A DNA stretch of 64,000 bases from Opitutales bacterium (GTDB lineage Bacteria; Verrucomicrobiota; Verrucomicrobiia; Opitutales; UBA2995). A program made the position numbers and the translations under genes. This document shows positions 44,410-54,511 of the stretch, in pieces. The DNA lies in contig JAJDZZ010000015.1 of assembly GCA_022824405.1 (NCBI GenBank), positions 37,501-101,500 of the forward strand. Direction: 5' to 3'. The first letter of the stretch is position 1. Every line of letters starts with the position of its first letter. The notes beneath the pieces were generated by a model. It worked only from the letters and a program-made list of their open reading frames with translations. It had not been told where the DNA came from and did no database searches.

Positions 44410-45532
44410 TATAGAGAATTGCCAGGCTGGTCCCAACCGTCAGACCAAAGATATTGCGCCAAAATCCGGTAAAGGGACTGAGAAAAAAACTGTAGCCCGA
44501 ATGAACCAGCAGGAATGTTAGAGGGTAAATAAATCTGCCGAGATACTCCTTGCAAAAAATAATCTTCAATCGCTTTACGAACAACAGGCCGATCGGTCCG
44601 ATAAAGTACACGAAAGAAAACAGGCCTCCCAGAATGCCGTATTCGGCGAGTACTTGCAGAAATATTGAGTGAACCCCTGTAAAATAACTCGAATCCAAGG
44701 CGTCGAAATGACGGAACGATTGTGAATAGGATCCGTTGCCGATAATGGGAGACTCTCGAAATTGTTCTACAGCATCCAAAACCATATTATAACGGGTTTC
44801 CGTAGATGCCGTATCACGAATAATCGTCCCCTTGATCTCGGAGTAATATTGAAAATAATTGTAAACCAACCATGAGGAGGCTAAAACCGCCGTTCCGAGG
44901 ATTATGACGGTCAGAGTCGGATTCTTCTTCCCCAGAAACCTTCCTAGAAAGGGGAGAATTCCGGTGACAATTCCCATCAATATGATCCCTCTGTAGTGGT
45001 AGTAAACCCCCAGGTACGGAAAAATGACGGCATATAATGCACAACTGACAAGGTGATTGGGAGAAAGGAGAGGCAGACTGTTCAAGGTGTAATAGCCACC
45101 TCCGTATTTCAAGGACTGCCTGATGGAGTAACCGAAGATTTGATGAGCGAAAAAATTGTAAAGACTGAAAGAAACTGAAATGATTAAAATCAGGAGCAAT
45201 CCTTTCTTCAATCCTAGCCGGGATACCATGAAGAAACCGATAATGACGGAAAAAACATAACCCAGATTCCTGGCCGCCCCTTTAAGGATCTCATAGGAGG
45301 TAAGTTCGCCCTGAGTGTCGAAAAGGACAAAGACAAGGACACAAAATATCCCGAATACAAGGTAGGTGAATATCCCCTTGCCAATCTTCCAGGTAAATAA
45401 TAAGCACAGGGGACCCAGAAACAAAGAGGCCAAATCCATAACATACAACCTGGTTGTAATAGTCAGTTCATACCCCATGAACAGACAAAGGATGCAGAGC
45501 ATGGCATACTTGGCATTACTTACCTTTTGCAT
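44318..45532 (-). CDS. O-antigen polymerase/ligase-like membrane protein
   Basis: A 404-residue protein with about ten hydrophobic helices. The late periplasmic-loop sequence GNGSYSQSFRHFDALDSSYF, HSIFLQVLAEYGILGG resembles the Wzy/WaaL (PF04932-type) signature. It probably polymerises repeat units in the operon. The last 31 codons lie in the following GT4 gene in another frame, so either end could be shorter in vivo. It overlaps the GT2 gene by 17 bases upstream. Confidence 0.85.
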   Translation of the reverse strand: MQKVSNAKYAMLCILCLFMGYELTITTRLYVMDLASLFLGPLCLLFTWKIGKGIFTYLVFGIFCVLVFVLFDTQGELTSYEILKGAARNLGYVFSVIIGFFMVSRLGLKKGLLLILIISVSFSLYNFFAHQIFGYSIRQSLKYGGGYYTLNSLPLLSPNHLVSCALYAVIFPYLGVYYHYRGIILMGIVTGILPFLGRFLGKKNPTLTVIILGTAVLASSWLVYNYFQYYSEIKGTIIRDTASTETRYNMVLDAVEQFRESPIIGNGSYSQSFRHFDALDSSYFTGVHSIFLQVLAEYGILGGLFSFVYFIGPIGLLFVKRLKIIFCKEYLGRFIYPLTFLLVHSGYSFFLSPFTGFWRNIFGLTVGTSLAILYNEDSIYDQFPRPWRGGDSLEGNVYLPGRKE

Positions 45533-46226
45533 AACTCAACAGGACCCGGACATAGTAAATCACATCGAATAAAACCGGTATTTCATACTCCTTCTTAAGT
45601 ATTTCTCTATATTCGTTATAACCCGTTTTTTGATAAGTTCCCGAAATACCTGACTTCCCCATTTTCACCAAAACTCTGGGAATGCTGAGTAAATTGAAAT
45701 GTCGCATACAACGGAATATGTACTCGGAATCACCGGCGACCTTATAATTTTCCTTGTAAGAACCCACCGCCTTTATCAAATTCCTCGAAAGAATTAATCC
45801 GGGATGGGGAAGATGGCGCTGATTGAGGAATAAACGCCACTTCCCAAATGGCTTTCCCCCACACTTCCCCCTTTCGAAGGTTTCAACGGCGCAGGCATTA
45901 ATCCTGTCTTTTCTCAGGTCCTTCGACACCCTGTTGAGAATATTATTACTCATATACCCATCGCTCAGGTTGAGAATATGAATATAGTCACCCCTAGTCA
46001 CGGAAATGCCATTGTTTATGCCTTGGTAGAACCCGTTATCGGGTTTCCACAGGTAACGGCTGCCGGTATCCTTTATCCCCTTCTGCAAGGAGGCCGCCAA
46101 GGGACGTTCCGAACCATCCGCCACGATGTGTTCAATTTCCACCCCTCTTTGGCTTTGGACTTCACGGCAATGCGCAACAATACCGGCCGAGGGATTCTTC
46201 ACCGACGTGATTACGGAAATTACCAT
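45516..46226 (-). CDS. GT2-family glycosyltransferase
   Basis: A 236-residue GT-A enzyme. The start ISVITSVKNP, nucleotide-binding DGS (HIVADGSERP), a DxD-like region around NLSDGY and later acceptor residues (AGDSEYIFRC) match family 2 transferases that use NDP-sugars. The protein is short but complete. It lies 40 bases after the sulfotransferase. Confidence 0.9.
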   Translation of the reverse strand: MVISVITSVKNPSAGIVAHCREVQSQRGVEIEHIVADGSERPLAASLQKGIKDTGSRYLWKPDNGFYQGINNGISVTRGDYIHILNLSDGYMSNNILNRVSKDLRKDRINACAVETFERGKCGGKPFGKWRLFLNQRHLPHPGLILSRNLIKAVGSYKENYKVAGDSEYIFRCMRHFNLLSIPRVLVKMGKSGISGTYQKTGYNEYREILKKEYEIPVLFDVIYYVRVLLSYAKGK

Positions 46227-46265
46227 CTGGAAGAACCTTCCCCTAAACCCCTCCGGTCTGTTTCC

Positions 46266-47042
46266 TCAATAACCCAGTTCTGCCATGACATGATCGAATT
46301 CTAATCTCAGACCCTCCTCCTGCCTTTCATTCAGGTAATTCCCTTTCAAATTTTCCGAGGAATCCATGAACCTCAGGTCTCCCCGGGTTCCGGAAGTTGA
46401 ACTCCACGATCTCCATTGTGAATCTTCCAATTTTTTCAGCCGGTCCATGGAACAAAGTTGAATGACTTCTTCCAGGTGTGTCCGATCCGATTCAATACCA
46501 AGAAAATTTGCCAATCTTCCAACTTCTCCCATGGGGTCCTTTCTCATCAGGTCGTAATTCAGAAGGAGGAACTTTCGGTTATTTTTGCGGGCGTATACCC
46601 AACTGGCTACATTTTCCTTCCAACTCCCATAGTTATCCAATTCGCCTTTCAGAAATTTGCTGAAATATATACCAAAGTCATTTTCATTTTCATAGGTTCC
46701 GGTCTTCAAAAAGTATCTGAAGTAAGAATTACACACGGCAAAGGGATTTCTTACCATGTATACCACATATTCATACAATTTGTTATAGGGCTCGTGGGAC
46801 TTGAAAACCCTGGGAGGCCTTTGTCTGTCTATGCGCCAGGAATTCCGCGCGTATATGTCCGGTATCAGATCATCAATGGTTTTAAGGCTGATTTCCTTTT
46901 TCCGGTAAATCAGATTGGCGACGATAAACCTCAGCCATGTATTTCCCGACCTGGGATAGGATACCAGCCAACAATCGCCTTTCTTGGGTTCGATATTTCC
47001 GGGAGGTTTAAGGTTTAATAATCGTTTTATTTGGGATTTCAA
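46266..47042 (-). CDS. PAPS-dependent sulfotransferase
   Basis: A 258-residue sulfotransferase domain. The 5'-phosphosulfate loop is YPRSGNTWLRF and the 3'-phosphate site YMVRNPFAVCNSYFRYF, both well kept. The enzyme transfers sulfate from PAPS to a hydroxyl, here most likely on the operon's polysaccharide. It overlaps the flippase gene by four bases (ATGA). Together with two sulfatases in the window it points to sulfated glycans. Confidence 0.9.
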   Translation of the reverse strand: MKSQIKRLLNLKPPGNIEPKKGDCWLVSYPRSGNTWLRFIVANLIYRKKEISLKTIDDLIPDIYARNSWRIDRQRPPRVFKSHEPYNKLYEYVVYMVRNPFAVCNSYFRYFLKTGTYENENDFGIYFSKFLKGELDNYGSWKENVASWVYARKNNRKFLLLNYDLMRKDPMGEVGRLANFLGIESDRTHLEEVIQLCSMDRLKKLEDSQWRSWSSTSGTRGDLRFMDSSENLKGNYLNERQEEGLRLEFDHVMAELGY

Positions 47043-48358
47043 AAAATTCGAGATTCAAATTGCCGCCCTTTCCAAGGGATGGAAGCAATCCCCTGGGTCA
47101 ACCGCATTTGCAAATCATAATTTCTGTAAATATACCGATACAGAATGAGGTTGAACAAAAAATAATGAATCATAAGAGCAATAGGCGCCCCCATGAGGCC
47201 CAACCAGTGGGTGAGGACAGCCATGTTGACGGCGAAAATGGCCAGGGTTAATACCCCCACCTTGGCCACAAATACGGATTTCATCATCAAGATGAGAAAC
47301 AGGCCTGTAAACATAAAATAAAAATTGACCATGGCGGCTAAGAAAAAAATCGATATGAACAAGTAATTTTTGCTTTCTATCCCCACCATCGTTTTTGAAA
47401 TGAAGGGCCAAAACAGGACAAACAAGATGCCGGCCAGACCGCACAAGATGAAATTAATCCTCCCGTAGCGCTGAAGAATTGTTTCACGTCGGCCAATTTG
47501 CCCGATCCTACTCAAAATCACGATCCCTGGCGCGACCAAATTGGCCATTGCCTGAGAAATAGTGTTCAACAACTGGACAATCTTTTTCCCAATGGCAAAA
47601 ACAAGGAAGTCGGTTTCCTTGAAGATGGCACCGGCAATCCAGATATCGATATTTGCGGACAAACCGAGTATCTGCTGAGCCAGGATCACATCTTTACTGG
47701 ATTTTGCCAGCCTGCCGATTTCGCTCCCAAGTCGACTAAAGGATATCTTTCCTCTCGAAATCGCCAACAAACTTGACGCAGCAAGGGCATGAACAACAAA
47801 TAAGGCCATAAATACCGAATGCAATTCGGCCTTAATCGGCAGCAAGGTTGCCATAACCCAAAAAATACAAATGTAGAGGCCATGGTTGTTTGAGCTCGTC
47901 ACCCCGGCCAACCCAAACCTTCTTTCAGCCCTGAACCGTTCAGAAATGACCATCTGGATATTTCCGAAAATGATTATCCCCATAGCGGAAAGGGCGGTAG
48001 TATTATCGATTTCGAATCCGAAAATCCAGGCAAACCATTCGCTTTTCAAAAACATATATAAGCCGGTGGAAATTATTAAGCTGAACGCAGTTACAACAAA
48101 CAATAATCCTCCAACTTTTCGGGCAATTTTATCTGGATCCTTTTCCCCGGATATCGAGGAGATCATCTGAAACTCAAGGCCGGCCTGACTCAGGTACTTG
48201 GAAAAAAGCAGTATGCTGAGCAGGAGGATGTACAAGGAAAGCTGGGAAACGGAAAAAAGGGCGCTTAACAATCCAATACTGGCAAATCCAAAAAGGGATT
48301 GTGAAAGTTTGCCCAAAAAGTAAATCGATTCCTCGAACTTTGGCAGTCTGTTATTCAC
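47039..48358 (-). CDS. Wzx-type polysaccharide flippase
   Basis: About 439 residues with twelve or so predicted membrane segments, as in the MOP flippase superfamily that moves undecaprenyl-linked repeat units across the membrane. Segments such as SLFGFASIGLLSALFSVSQL open the protein. The GTG at 48358 (NNRLPKFEESIYFLGK) is preferred, with TTG at 48385 also possible. It is the first gene of the operon. Confidence 0.85.
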   Translation of the reverse strand: MNNRLPKFEESIYFLGKLSQSLFGFASIGLLSALFSVSQLSLYILLLSILLFSKYLSQAGLEFQMISSISGEKDPDKIARKVGGLLFVVTAFSLIISTGLYMFLKSEWFAWIFGFEIDNTTALSAMGIIIFGNIQMVISERFRAERRFGLAGVTSSNNHGLYICIFWVMATLLPIKAELHSVFMALFVVHALAASSLLAISRGKISFSRLGSEIGRLAKSSKDVILAQQILGLSANIDIWIAGAIFKETDFLVFAIGKKIVQLLNTISQAMANLVAPGIVILSRIGQIGRRETILQRYGRINFILCGLAGILFVLFWPFISKTMVGIESKNYLFISIFFLAAMVNFYFMFTGLFLILMMKSVFVAKVGVLTLAIFAVNMAVLTHWLGLMGAPIALMIHYFLFNLILYRYIYRNYDLQMRLTQGIASIPWKGRQFESRIF

Positions 48359-48465
48359 GAACAATACATTACACCCTATCCACAACTTCAGGGAAACTGC
48401 ATGGGGGAGACAATGTCAAGGTTTCGGTCCGGTCCACTTCAACATATGATGTGGGATGGGACGGT

Positions 48466-48499
48466 CGGACGTTTCGGGTTTGAAACCTCAAATCGTCCG
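48466..48499. promoter_or_regulatory. Leader hairpin before O-antigen ligase gene
   Basis: CGGACG pairs with CGTCCG and the inner arms TTTCGGGTT and AACCTCAAA pair partly, giving a 34-base imperfect hairpin 15 bases before the start codon. It could be a regulatory leader; no T-run follows. Confidence 0.35.
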
Positions 48500-48514
48500 T
48501 AAGATACCTGATAG

Positions 48515-50083
48515 ATGCCCGGAGACAGGCCATCCAAGCGCTTGCACAACCACCTGAAGTTTTGGCTTCCGGCCGGTTTGATATTGATCCTGCCCTGGAT
48601 ATTGGGGGGACAAAATCCCACCCTTCAATTACTGGCGCTGGGAACGGCTACCTTGGCATTTATGGGCTCCCTTTGGGGAAAGGGTCCCTCCATTCGGATT
48701 CCGTTGATAATCGGCGGATTCCTGACCGGTTACATTTTGGTTCAGAGCTGGAATCCGGCGTGGATTCAGGTTTGGCATACCGGCCTGCGTATTTGGGAAT
48801 TACAAGCGGTCGATTTTATTCCGTGGCTTCCCTCCTCCATCCGATCGGATTTCGAAGATGCATCTCCCATGCGCTTTCTGGTTTTCCATGGGACAGCCTT
48901 TTTGACGGCATTAGCCTGTTACCGCTCCTTTGCCCGGTCCGGGCTAAAGCTGCTCGTGGCTTTTTTGGCCCTGAATGCCGGGTTTATCGGACTGGCCGGG
49001 CTGATCCAATTGGCTCTCGGCAGTCAAACCATTCTAGGGGTCTATCCCGCCTTAAATGAGGGCCAAGGACTTTATTTTGCCACTTTTTTATACAAAAATC
49101 ATGCGGCTGCGTTTCTCAATCTGGGTCTTGCCGCGAGTTTGGCCGCCTATTTCTATTTCACAAAAAATTTCGCCTCCAACCCTTCCACTCCGAGACCCGT
49201 ATTTGTCATCTTGGGGCTGGTCATACTGGCGGCGGTGATTTTTTCCAAATCCCGGTTCGGATTTTTGGGTTCGCTGGGAATAGTGGCCATATTTTTGTTT
49301 TTGGCGCTGGCGGAGTTTCATAAATCCGGGATCTCAAAGCGATGGCTTGCCATTGGGGTCGGGGTAACTGCACTCATGGCGATTGCGGGAGGAAGCTATC
49401 TTCTGAAAAACCCCAAGACAGACCATCTCGATACTCTGAACCGGGAAATAATGGAAGACATCTCCTTCAAACAACGCAAATCAGGTTATCAAAATGGATG
49501 GGCGATGTTTGCAGAAAAACCCATCCTGGGCTGGGGGGCGGGCAACTTCAGGCATGGATTTCGTGGTTCTCAGGATCTGAAAAAGGAGAAGGAGGAAATC
49601 GTGTACCCCTGGATGGCCCGCAGAAATCAAAACTTCTTCTGGGAGCACATGCACAATGATTACCTTGAATCCCTTATCGAGCTGGGGGTGGTCGGCACGG
49701 CGCTCTTGTTTTCCATTCCCGGATACTTCTTCTGGATCATCCTGAAGTCCAAGCGATGGAAGGACCCGGTCATTATCATGCTGCTGGCTGGATTGGGAAG
49801 TACGGCGGGGCACGCCCTGGTAGATTTTCCATTCAGAAATCTGGCGGTCCTGGTGACCTGGTTCAGTTTGCTGATAATTACGGCACGTTTGGCCGCCGAT
49901 GGAACGTATAAAACGTCAGGTGCGGGCGGGGAATACCTGCCTTCCCAGGCCGAGGAGGAACAAACCGATAACGCTGGCCCAGAAATACCAGGGCCTATCG
50001 GCCAGCACCTGCAGGCCGCCGCCGGATTCACCCAGCATTTGCTCCCAGGGGAGGAGAAAGGGCGACAACTTGAAGAGGAATAA
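48515..50083 (+). CDS. O-antigen ligase family membrane protein
   Basis: A 522-residue multi-pass protein. A long hydrophobic array surrounds a periplasmic loop with the O-antigen-ligase signature GWGAGNFRHGF, HMHNDYLESLIELGVVGTAL. It is divergent from the seven-gene operon and is the second such protein in the cluster. The final 55 codons overlap, on the opposite strand, the end of the DUF4203-like gene; that tail is hydrophilic and reads as poorly conserved, so its true end or the rival gene's end deserves care. Confidence 0.88.
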   Translation: MPGDRPSKRLHNHLKFWLPAGLILILPWILGGQNPTLQLLALGTATLAFMGSLWGKGPSIRIPLIIGGFLTGYILVQSWNPAWIQVWHTGLRIWELQAVDFIPWLPSSIRSDFEDASPMRFLVFHGTAFLTALACYRSFARSGLKLLVAFLALNAGFIGLAGLIQLALGSQTILGVYPALNEGQGLYFATFLYKNHAAAFLNLGLAASLAAYFYFTKNFASNPSTPRPVFVILGLVILAAVIFSKSRFGFLGSLGIVAIFLFLALAEFHKSGISKRWLAIGVGVTALMAIAGGSYLLKNPKTDHLDTLNREIMEDISFKQRKSGYQNGWAMFAEKPILGWGAGNFRHGFRGSQDLKKEKEEIVYPWMARRNQNFFWEHMHNDYLESLIELGVVGTALLFSIPGYFFWIILKSKRWKDPVIIMLLAGLGSTAGHALVDFPFRNLAVLVTWFSLLIITARLAADGTYKTSGAGGEYLPSQAEEEQTDNAGPEIPGPIGQHLQAAAGFTQHLLPGEEKGRQLEEE

Positions 50084-50548
50084 AACGCCTTGAACGGCAT
50101 GCCAGGCGCCAAGGAAGGAAGTGGCCGCCTTCATGGTCCACTTTTCCAAATACAGACCCAGAACTCCACCGGCCAGCCCGGCCAGGATGAGGAGGGCCCA
50201 TTTTGCCGTTTCCTGCAGGTGCGGGGCAAAATTGAGCGTGAGCGCCACCCCGAGGCAGGCCCCCAAAATAAAAACGCCGCAGCGGTAAAAGACGTAAATG
50301 AGGAACCCGGCGGCCAAGCCCAGGACCAGGGACGCGATACCCCACACGTAGAGGGGTTGGTCGGGATACAACCCGGGACCGTACAAGAAGGTGAAATACG
50401 CGCCCAGGTAGAACCCCAGGAGAAATAACACGATCTTCATAATCCTGTAGCCCCAAAAACAAACCAGCAGGCCCAACGCCAAAACCAGCAACCCGGGAAC
50501 CCACCAAGGCAAGGTCGTCAAAAGGGGGGAGAGAGCTTGGGGGTTCAT
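49916..50548 (-). CDS. DUF4203/TMEM198-like membrane protein
   Basis: About 210 residues with about seven hydrophobic helices (PGLLVLALGLLVCFWGYRIM, KIVLFLLGFYLGAYFTFL, SLVLGLAAGFLIYVFYRCGV). The repeated G-rich helices fit the DUF4203 family, of unknown function. The start at 50548 (MNPQALSPLL) is chosen on the signal of the first helix. Its 3' part overlaps the O-antigen-ligase gene by 168 bases, convergently. Confidence 0.6.
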   Translation of the reverse strand: MNPQALSPLLTTLPWWVPGLLVLALGLLVCFWGYRIMKIVLFLLGFYLGAYFTFLYGPGLYPDQPLYVWGIASLVLGLAAGFLIYVFYRCGVFILGACLGVALTLNFAPHLQETAKWALLILAGLAGGVLGLYLEKWTMKAATSFLGAWHAVQGVLFLFKLSPFLLPWEQMLGESGGGLQVLADRPWYFWASVIGLFLLGLGRQVFPART

Positions 50549-50705
50549 TAAGCAACGATTTTTACAGGGAAAAACCCGGCTTACAAGATTTACAATCCCA
50601 TGAAATTTTCCTCGCCCTTTGCCAGCCCATCCTTTGCATGGTGGCTCCCTGGACTTATTCTCCGGGACCCCACCTCCGAGACTTTCGAACACTACTACAG
50701 CGCCC

Positions 50706-52691
50706 ATGAATAAAGAAATCCTTGCCCAAGCAGCCACCATAGCGCGCGGATTGGCCATCGACGCGGTTACAGGATGCAAATCGGGACATTTGGGCCTTCC
50801 CCTGGGAGCGGCGGAAATCGGCGCGGTCCTTTTTGGGGAAACCCTTTCCCTCAATCCCCGTCAACCCGGGTGGATCAATCGCGATCGATTTGTGCTGTCG
50901 GCCGGTCACGGCAGCATGTTCCTTTATGCCTGGCTGCATTTGTCGGGATACGATCTCACATTGGAGGACCTCAAGAGCTTCCGCCTTTTGCACAGCAAGA
51001 CGCCGGGACATCCGGAATTCGGGGAGACTCCAGGGGTGGAATGCACCACCGGTCCCCTCGGGCAGGGGGTGGGGAACGCCGTGGGTATGGCCGTAGCGGC
51101 CAAGATGGCCGCGGCCAAATTCAATACCCCGGAGCATAGCATCATCGACCATCACGTCGTTTGCCTGGCGGGCGACGGGTGTCTGCAGGAGGGAGTAGCG
51201 GCCGAGGCCAGTTCTTTCGCGGGGCATTTCGGTCTCGATAACCTCATCATGATTTACGATTCCAATGACGTGACCCTGGACGCCCCGGCCGATGCCACTC
51301 AGAGCGAGGACACGGCAAAACGATACGAGGCCTACGGTTGGGAGGTGGAGACCATCGACGGTTACGATATGGACGCGGTAAAATCCGCCTTGGACCGGGC
51401 TCGCGCCGCCGACAATGGCAAACCCAAATTGATTGTGGCCAAGACCCTCATTGCCAAGGGCATACCGGAAGTGGCCGGAACTTTTAAGGGACACGGAGAA
51501 GCCGGGGTGAATTTCGCGGCGGAGGCGAGGGCCGGACTGGGCCTGCCGGAGGAAACCTTCCACGTGTCCGAATCCGTCCGGAACTACTTCGACCGTCGCC
51601 TGAGGGAACGGGTCCGGCAATACGAGGATTGGAAGCAGACTTACCGTGCCTGGAGGTCGAACCATCCGGACCTGGCGAAACTTCTGCAAGACGCTCTGAA
51701 CGGAAAGGGGTTGAAGGAGGAGGAACTCTTCGCCTCCATCCCCGAAGCGGATCCCGAAAAATCCATGGCCACGCGGGTGGCTGGCGGCCACGTCATAAAC
51801 GCTCTGGGCCGGGCCTTGCCCCTTCTCGTAAGCGGAAGCGCCGACCTCCATGGCTCCACCAAAAACTATCTGGCCGAGGCGGGAGAATTTACCCGGGACA
51901 ACCCTTCGGGAAGAAATTTCCGGTTCGGAATTCGGGAACACGCCATGGGGGCGATTGTCAACGGCATGGCCTATTACGGAATCTTTATCCCCTCGGGAGC
52001 CACCTTTACCACCTTTGCCGATTATATGCGGCCGGCCCTGCGCCTCGCCGCTCTGTCCAAGCTGGCAAACTTCCACGTGTTCACCCATGATTCCGTCGCG
52101 GTCGGTCAGGACGGCCCAACCCACCAGCCGGTGGAAGTGGTGAGCGCCCTGCGCCTTATTCCGAATATGGATGTAATACGGCCGGCCGACCCGGAGGAGA
52201 CAGCCGGAGCCTTTGTGGCGGCCCTGGAAAAACGCGATGGGCCAACCGCTATCGTTCTTTCCCGGCAAGGAGTTCCCAACCTGACCGAGATTGCGGTCCG
52301 GGAGCGCCGCCAAGGCGTCCTGAAGGGGGGTTACATCGCCAGAATGGAGTCGGGAAATTTGACCGCCATTCTTATCGGCACCGGCAGCGAGTTGCAGCTT
52401 GCCCTCAGGGCGGCCGAAGAGCTGGGAGCCGGAGTTCGGGTGGTCTCCCTGCCCTGTTTCGAACGTTTCGAACGGCAAAGCGCCGCCTATCGCGAATACG
52501 TCCTTCCCTCCCACTGCAAACAGCGGGTGGCCGTGGAGGCGGGGGTTTCGCAAACCTGGTACCAATACGTCGGTCTGGAAGGCAAGGTTGTGGGTATCGA
52601 CCGTTTCGGTCTTTCCGCCGATGGCGGTCTCGTATTAAGGGAACTCGGCGTCTCTGTGGAAAACGTGGTATCGGCCGCACGGTCATTTTAA
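50706..52691 (+). CDS. tkt: Transketolase
   Basis: A 661-residue TPP enzyme. The N-terminal [29 protein letters not shown], the metal/TPP motif GDGCLQEG and the C-terminal [11 protein letters not shown] with GIDRFG match transketolase. It moves two-carbon units between ketose and aldose phosphates in the pentose phosphate pathway. The ATG at 50706 begins [19 protein letters not shown] as expected; an upstream extension is rejected. Confidence 0.95.
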   Translation: MNKEILAQAATIARGLAIDAVTGCKSGHLGLPLGAAEIGAVLFGETLSLNPRQPGWINRDRFVLSAGHGSMFLYAWLHLSGYDLTLEDLKSFRLLHSKTPGHPEFGETPGVECTTGPLGQGVGNAVGMAVAAKMAAAKFNTPEHSIIDHHVVCLAGDGCLQEGVAAEASSFAGHFGLDNLIMIYDSNDVTLDAPADATQSEDTAKRYEAYGWEVETIDGYDMDAVKSALDRARAADNGKPKLIVAKTLIAKGIPEVAGTFKGHGEAGVNFAAEARAGLGLPEETFHVSESVRNYFDRRLRERVRQYEDWKQTYRAWRSNHPDLAKLLQDALNGKGLKEEELFASIPEADPEKSMATRVAGGHVINALGRALPLLVSGSADLHGSTKNYLAEAGEFTRDNPSGRNFRFGIREHAMGAIVNGMAYYGIFIPSGATFTTFADYMRPALRLAALSKLANFHVFTHDSVAVGQDGPTHQPVEVVSALRLIPNMDVIRPADPEETAGAFVAALEKRDGPTAIVLSRQGVPNLTEIAVRERRQGVLKGGYIARMESGNLTAILIGTGSELQLALRAAEELGAGVRVVSLPCFERFERQSAAYREYVLPSHCKQRVAVEAGVSQTWYQYVGLEGKVVGIDRFGLSADGGLVLRELGVSVENVVSAARSF

Positions 52692-52743
52692 TCCCACCGG
52701 CGTCGGGGATACCCGGGTCGGTCCGGGCCGTCTCCCTATCGGG

Positions 52744-54453
52744 GTGAAACATTTTATCCAACTCACCGTATTTCTCGCAATTGTGGCGGAGGCCTGCGCT
52801 CGGGCCGTCATCCCCATTGGTGAAATACAGGGGGCGGCTCACAGGTCCCCCCTGGAAAGCCGGGAAGTGTCAACGGAAGGCATTGTAACCTTCGTGGATG
52901 ACAAGGGTTTCTGCCTGCAATCCGCCCTGCCGGATAAATCTTCGAAAACTTCCGAAGCCATTTACGTCTATCGAAGAAATCCCAATGTGGAGGTGGGCGA
53001 CCGCCTGCGCGTCGACGGCCTGGTCGAGGAATGGAAACCGGGAAAGAAGGAAGACCACGGTCTCACCCTCACCCAACTGCGGGGGAGGAACATTCGCATC
53101 CTGAGCAAACGGGTCGTCTTGCCCGAGGCAAAGGTCCTGGACACCCTCCTGGGTGATTTTCCGGAAGCCGTCAAAATTCCCGGATCCCCCTTTGACCCGG
53201 ACCTCAACGCCATGGACTTCTGGGAAAGCCTGGAATACATGCGGGTAGTCATCCGGAATTCCATGGTTGTCGGTCCCCGTAGCGTCTACCGTGAAATCGC
53301 GGTCCGCGTAACCCGGACCAGGACGGGACCGGTGACGAAAAAGGGCGGCCTCAAATTGGACGACTTCGAGGCCAATCCGGCCCGAATATTGGTGGCCCTG
53401 AAATCCGAAAACGAGAGGAGATACAACACGGGCGATCGCATTCGAATACCCATTGAGGGGGTAGTGACCTATTCTTTTTCCAATTATAAAGTAGTCCCCA
53501 CGGCCATAACGGCCCCACCGACCCCGGCTAGGGCGACAGTCCCCCAGGTTCCCTCCATACCCCAAGGCGCTCTCACTGTGGCCAGCTTCAACGTGGAGAA
53601 CCTGTTCCCCGAATCTCCGGACGAAAAATTTGCCGCTCTGGCCGGCATCGTCACGGGCCAACTCCAATCTCCCGTCATTCTGGGGCTACAGGAAATACAG
53701 GATAATTCGGGACCGATGGATGACAATGTCGTCGATGCCGACGCAACCCTGAAAAAACTGATCCGGTTTATCCGGGAGGCCGGGGGTCCGCACTATCGTT
53801 TTACCCAGATCAACCCGTCCAACCGGGCCGATGGGGGTAGACCCGGCGGCAATATTCGCAATGCCTTTCTCTATGATCCGCGTGAGGTAAAGTGGAAGGG
53901 GAGTTACCTGCTGCGGCACGCTTCCTTCAATATATCCGAAGCGAGGAATTACACCGGCACCCGCAAGCCATTGGTGGCTGAATTCACCTTTGGGGACAAA
54001 GCGTTGATCGTGATAAATTGCCACCTCCGAAGCAAATTCGGCGATGAGATCGGCTACGGGTCTCTTCGGCCCCCGGTTCGATTTACCGAACCCCAACGCC
54101 TGGAACAAACCCGCCGGATCCGCGCCCACGTGGCCCAACTCAGGGCGAACCGTCCCCAAGCCGGGATCGTGGTCCTGGGCGATTTGAATGATTTCGAATT
54201 TTCCCCGCCCTTGCGGGAATTGAGCGGGCAGGGCGATCTTTTCAACCTAATGGAAGCCTTGCCCATCGAGGATCGTTATACCTACATCTTCCAGGGGATG
54301 TCCCAAGCGCTGGATCACATTTTGGTCACTCCCGACCTGGCCCGCCGGGCCGGCATTTTCATAGCCCATGTAAATGCCGACAAAAGCGTTCAAATCCGTC
54401 CCAGCGACCACGATCCTCTCATGGCCTGGTTTCCATTTCCCTCACCGGAATGA
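52744..54453 (+). CDS. Secreted endonuclease/exonuclease/phosphatase (ExeM-like)
   Basis: A 569-residue exported protein beginning at GTG. A signal segment and an OB-fold-like region at about 35-250 (VSTEGIVTFVDDKGFCLQS) precede an EEP nuclease domain with the usual residues: ASFNVENLFP, LGLQEIQDN, INCHLRSK, LGDLNDFE, DHILVTPD and the final SDHDPL. It would degrade extracellular DNA or hydrolyse phosphate esters using Mg2+. Nutrient scavenging or biofilm turnover is inferred. Confidence 0.88.
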   Translation: MKHFIQLTVFLAIVAEACARAVIPIGEIQGAAHRSPLESREVSTEGIVTFVDDKGFCLQSALPDKSSKTSEAIYVYRRNPNVEVGDRLRVDGLVEEWKPGKKEDHGLTLTQLRGRNIRILSKRVVLPEAKVLDTLLGDFPEAVKIPGSPFDPDLNAMDFWESLEYMRVVIRNSMVVGPRSVYREIAVRVTRTRTGPVTKKGGLKLDDFEANPARILVALKSENERRYNTGDRIRIPIEGVVTYSFSNYKVVPTAITAPPTPARATVPQVPSIPQGALTVASFNVENLFPESPDEKFAALAGIVTGQLQSPVILGLQEIQDNSGPMDDNVVDADATLKKLIRFIREAGGPHYRFTQINPSNRADGGRPGGNIRNAFLYDPREVKWKGSYLLRHASFNISEARNYTGTRKPLVAEFTFGDKALIVINCHLRSKFGDEIGYGSLRPPVRFTEPQRLEQTRRIRAHVAQLRANRPQAGIVVLGDLNDFEFSPPLRELSGQGDLFNLMEALPIEDRYTYIFQGMSQALDHILVTPDLARRAGIFIAHVNADKSVQIRPSDHDPLMAWFPFPSPE

Positions 54454-54477
54454 ACATCGGGTTGAGGGGTTGAATCT

Positions 54478-54508
54478 CGCCGAGGTCGCGAAGAACCCAG
54501 AGAAATGC
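54478..54508 (-). repeat. Dispersed CTTGGCG/TTCTTGG-type repeat
   Basis: Complement reads like the element at 17466-17494 (CTGGGTTCTTCGCGACCTCG and GGCGAGA). Lies at the convergent ends of the EEP nuclease and xseA genes. Confidence 0.45.
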
Positions 54509-54511
54509 GGA

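Noticed and set aside
50655-52565. Long open frame on the minus strand (636 codons)
   Set aside because: It lies opposite the clear transketolase gene and shows no protein-family signature; long antisense frames are common opposite codon-biased genes.
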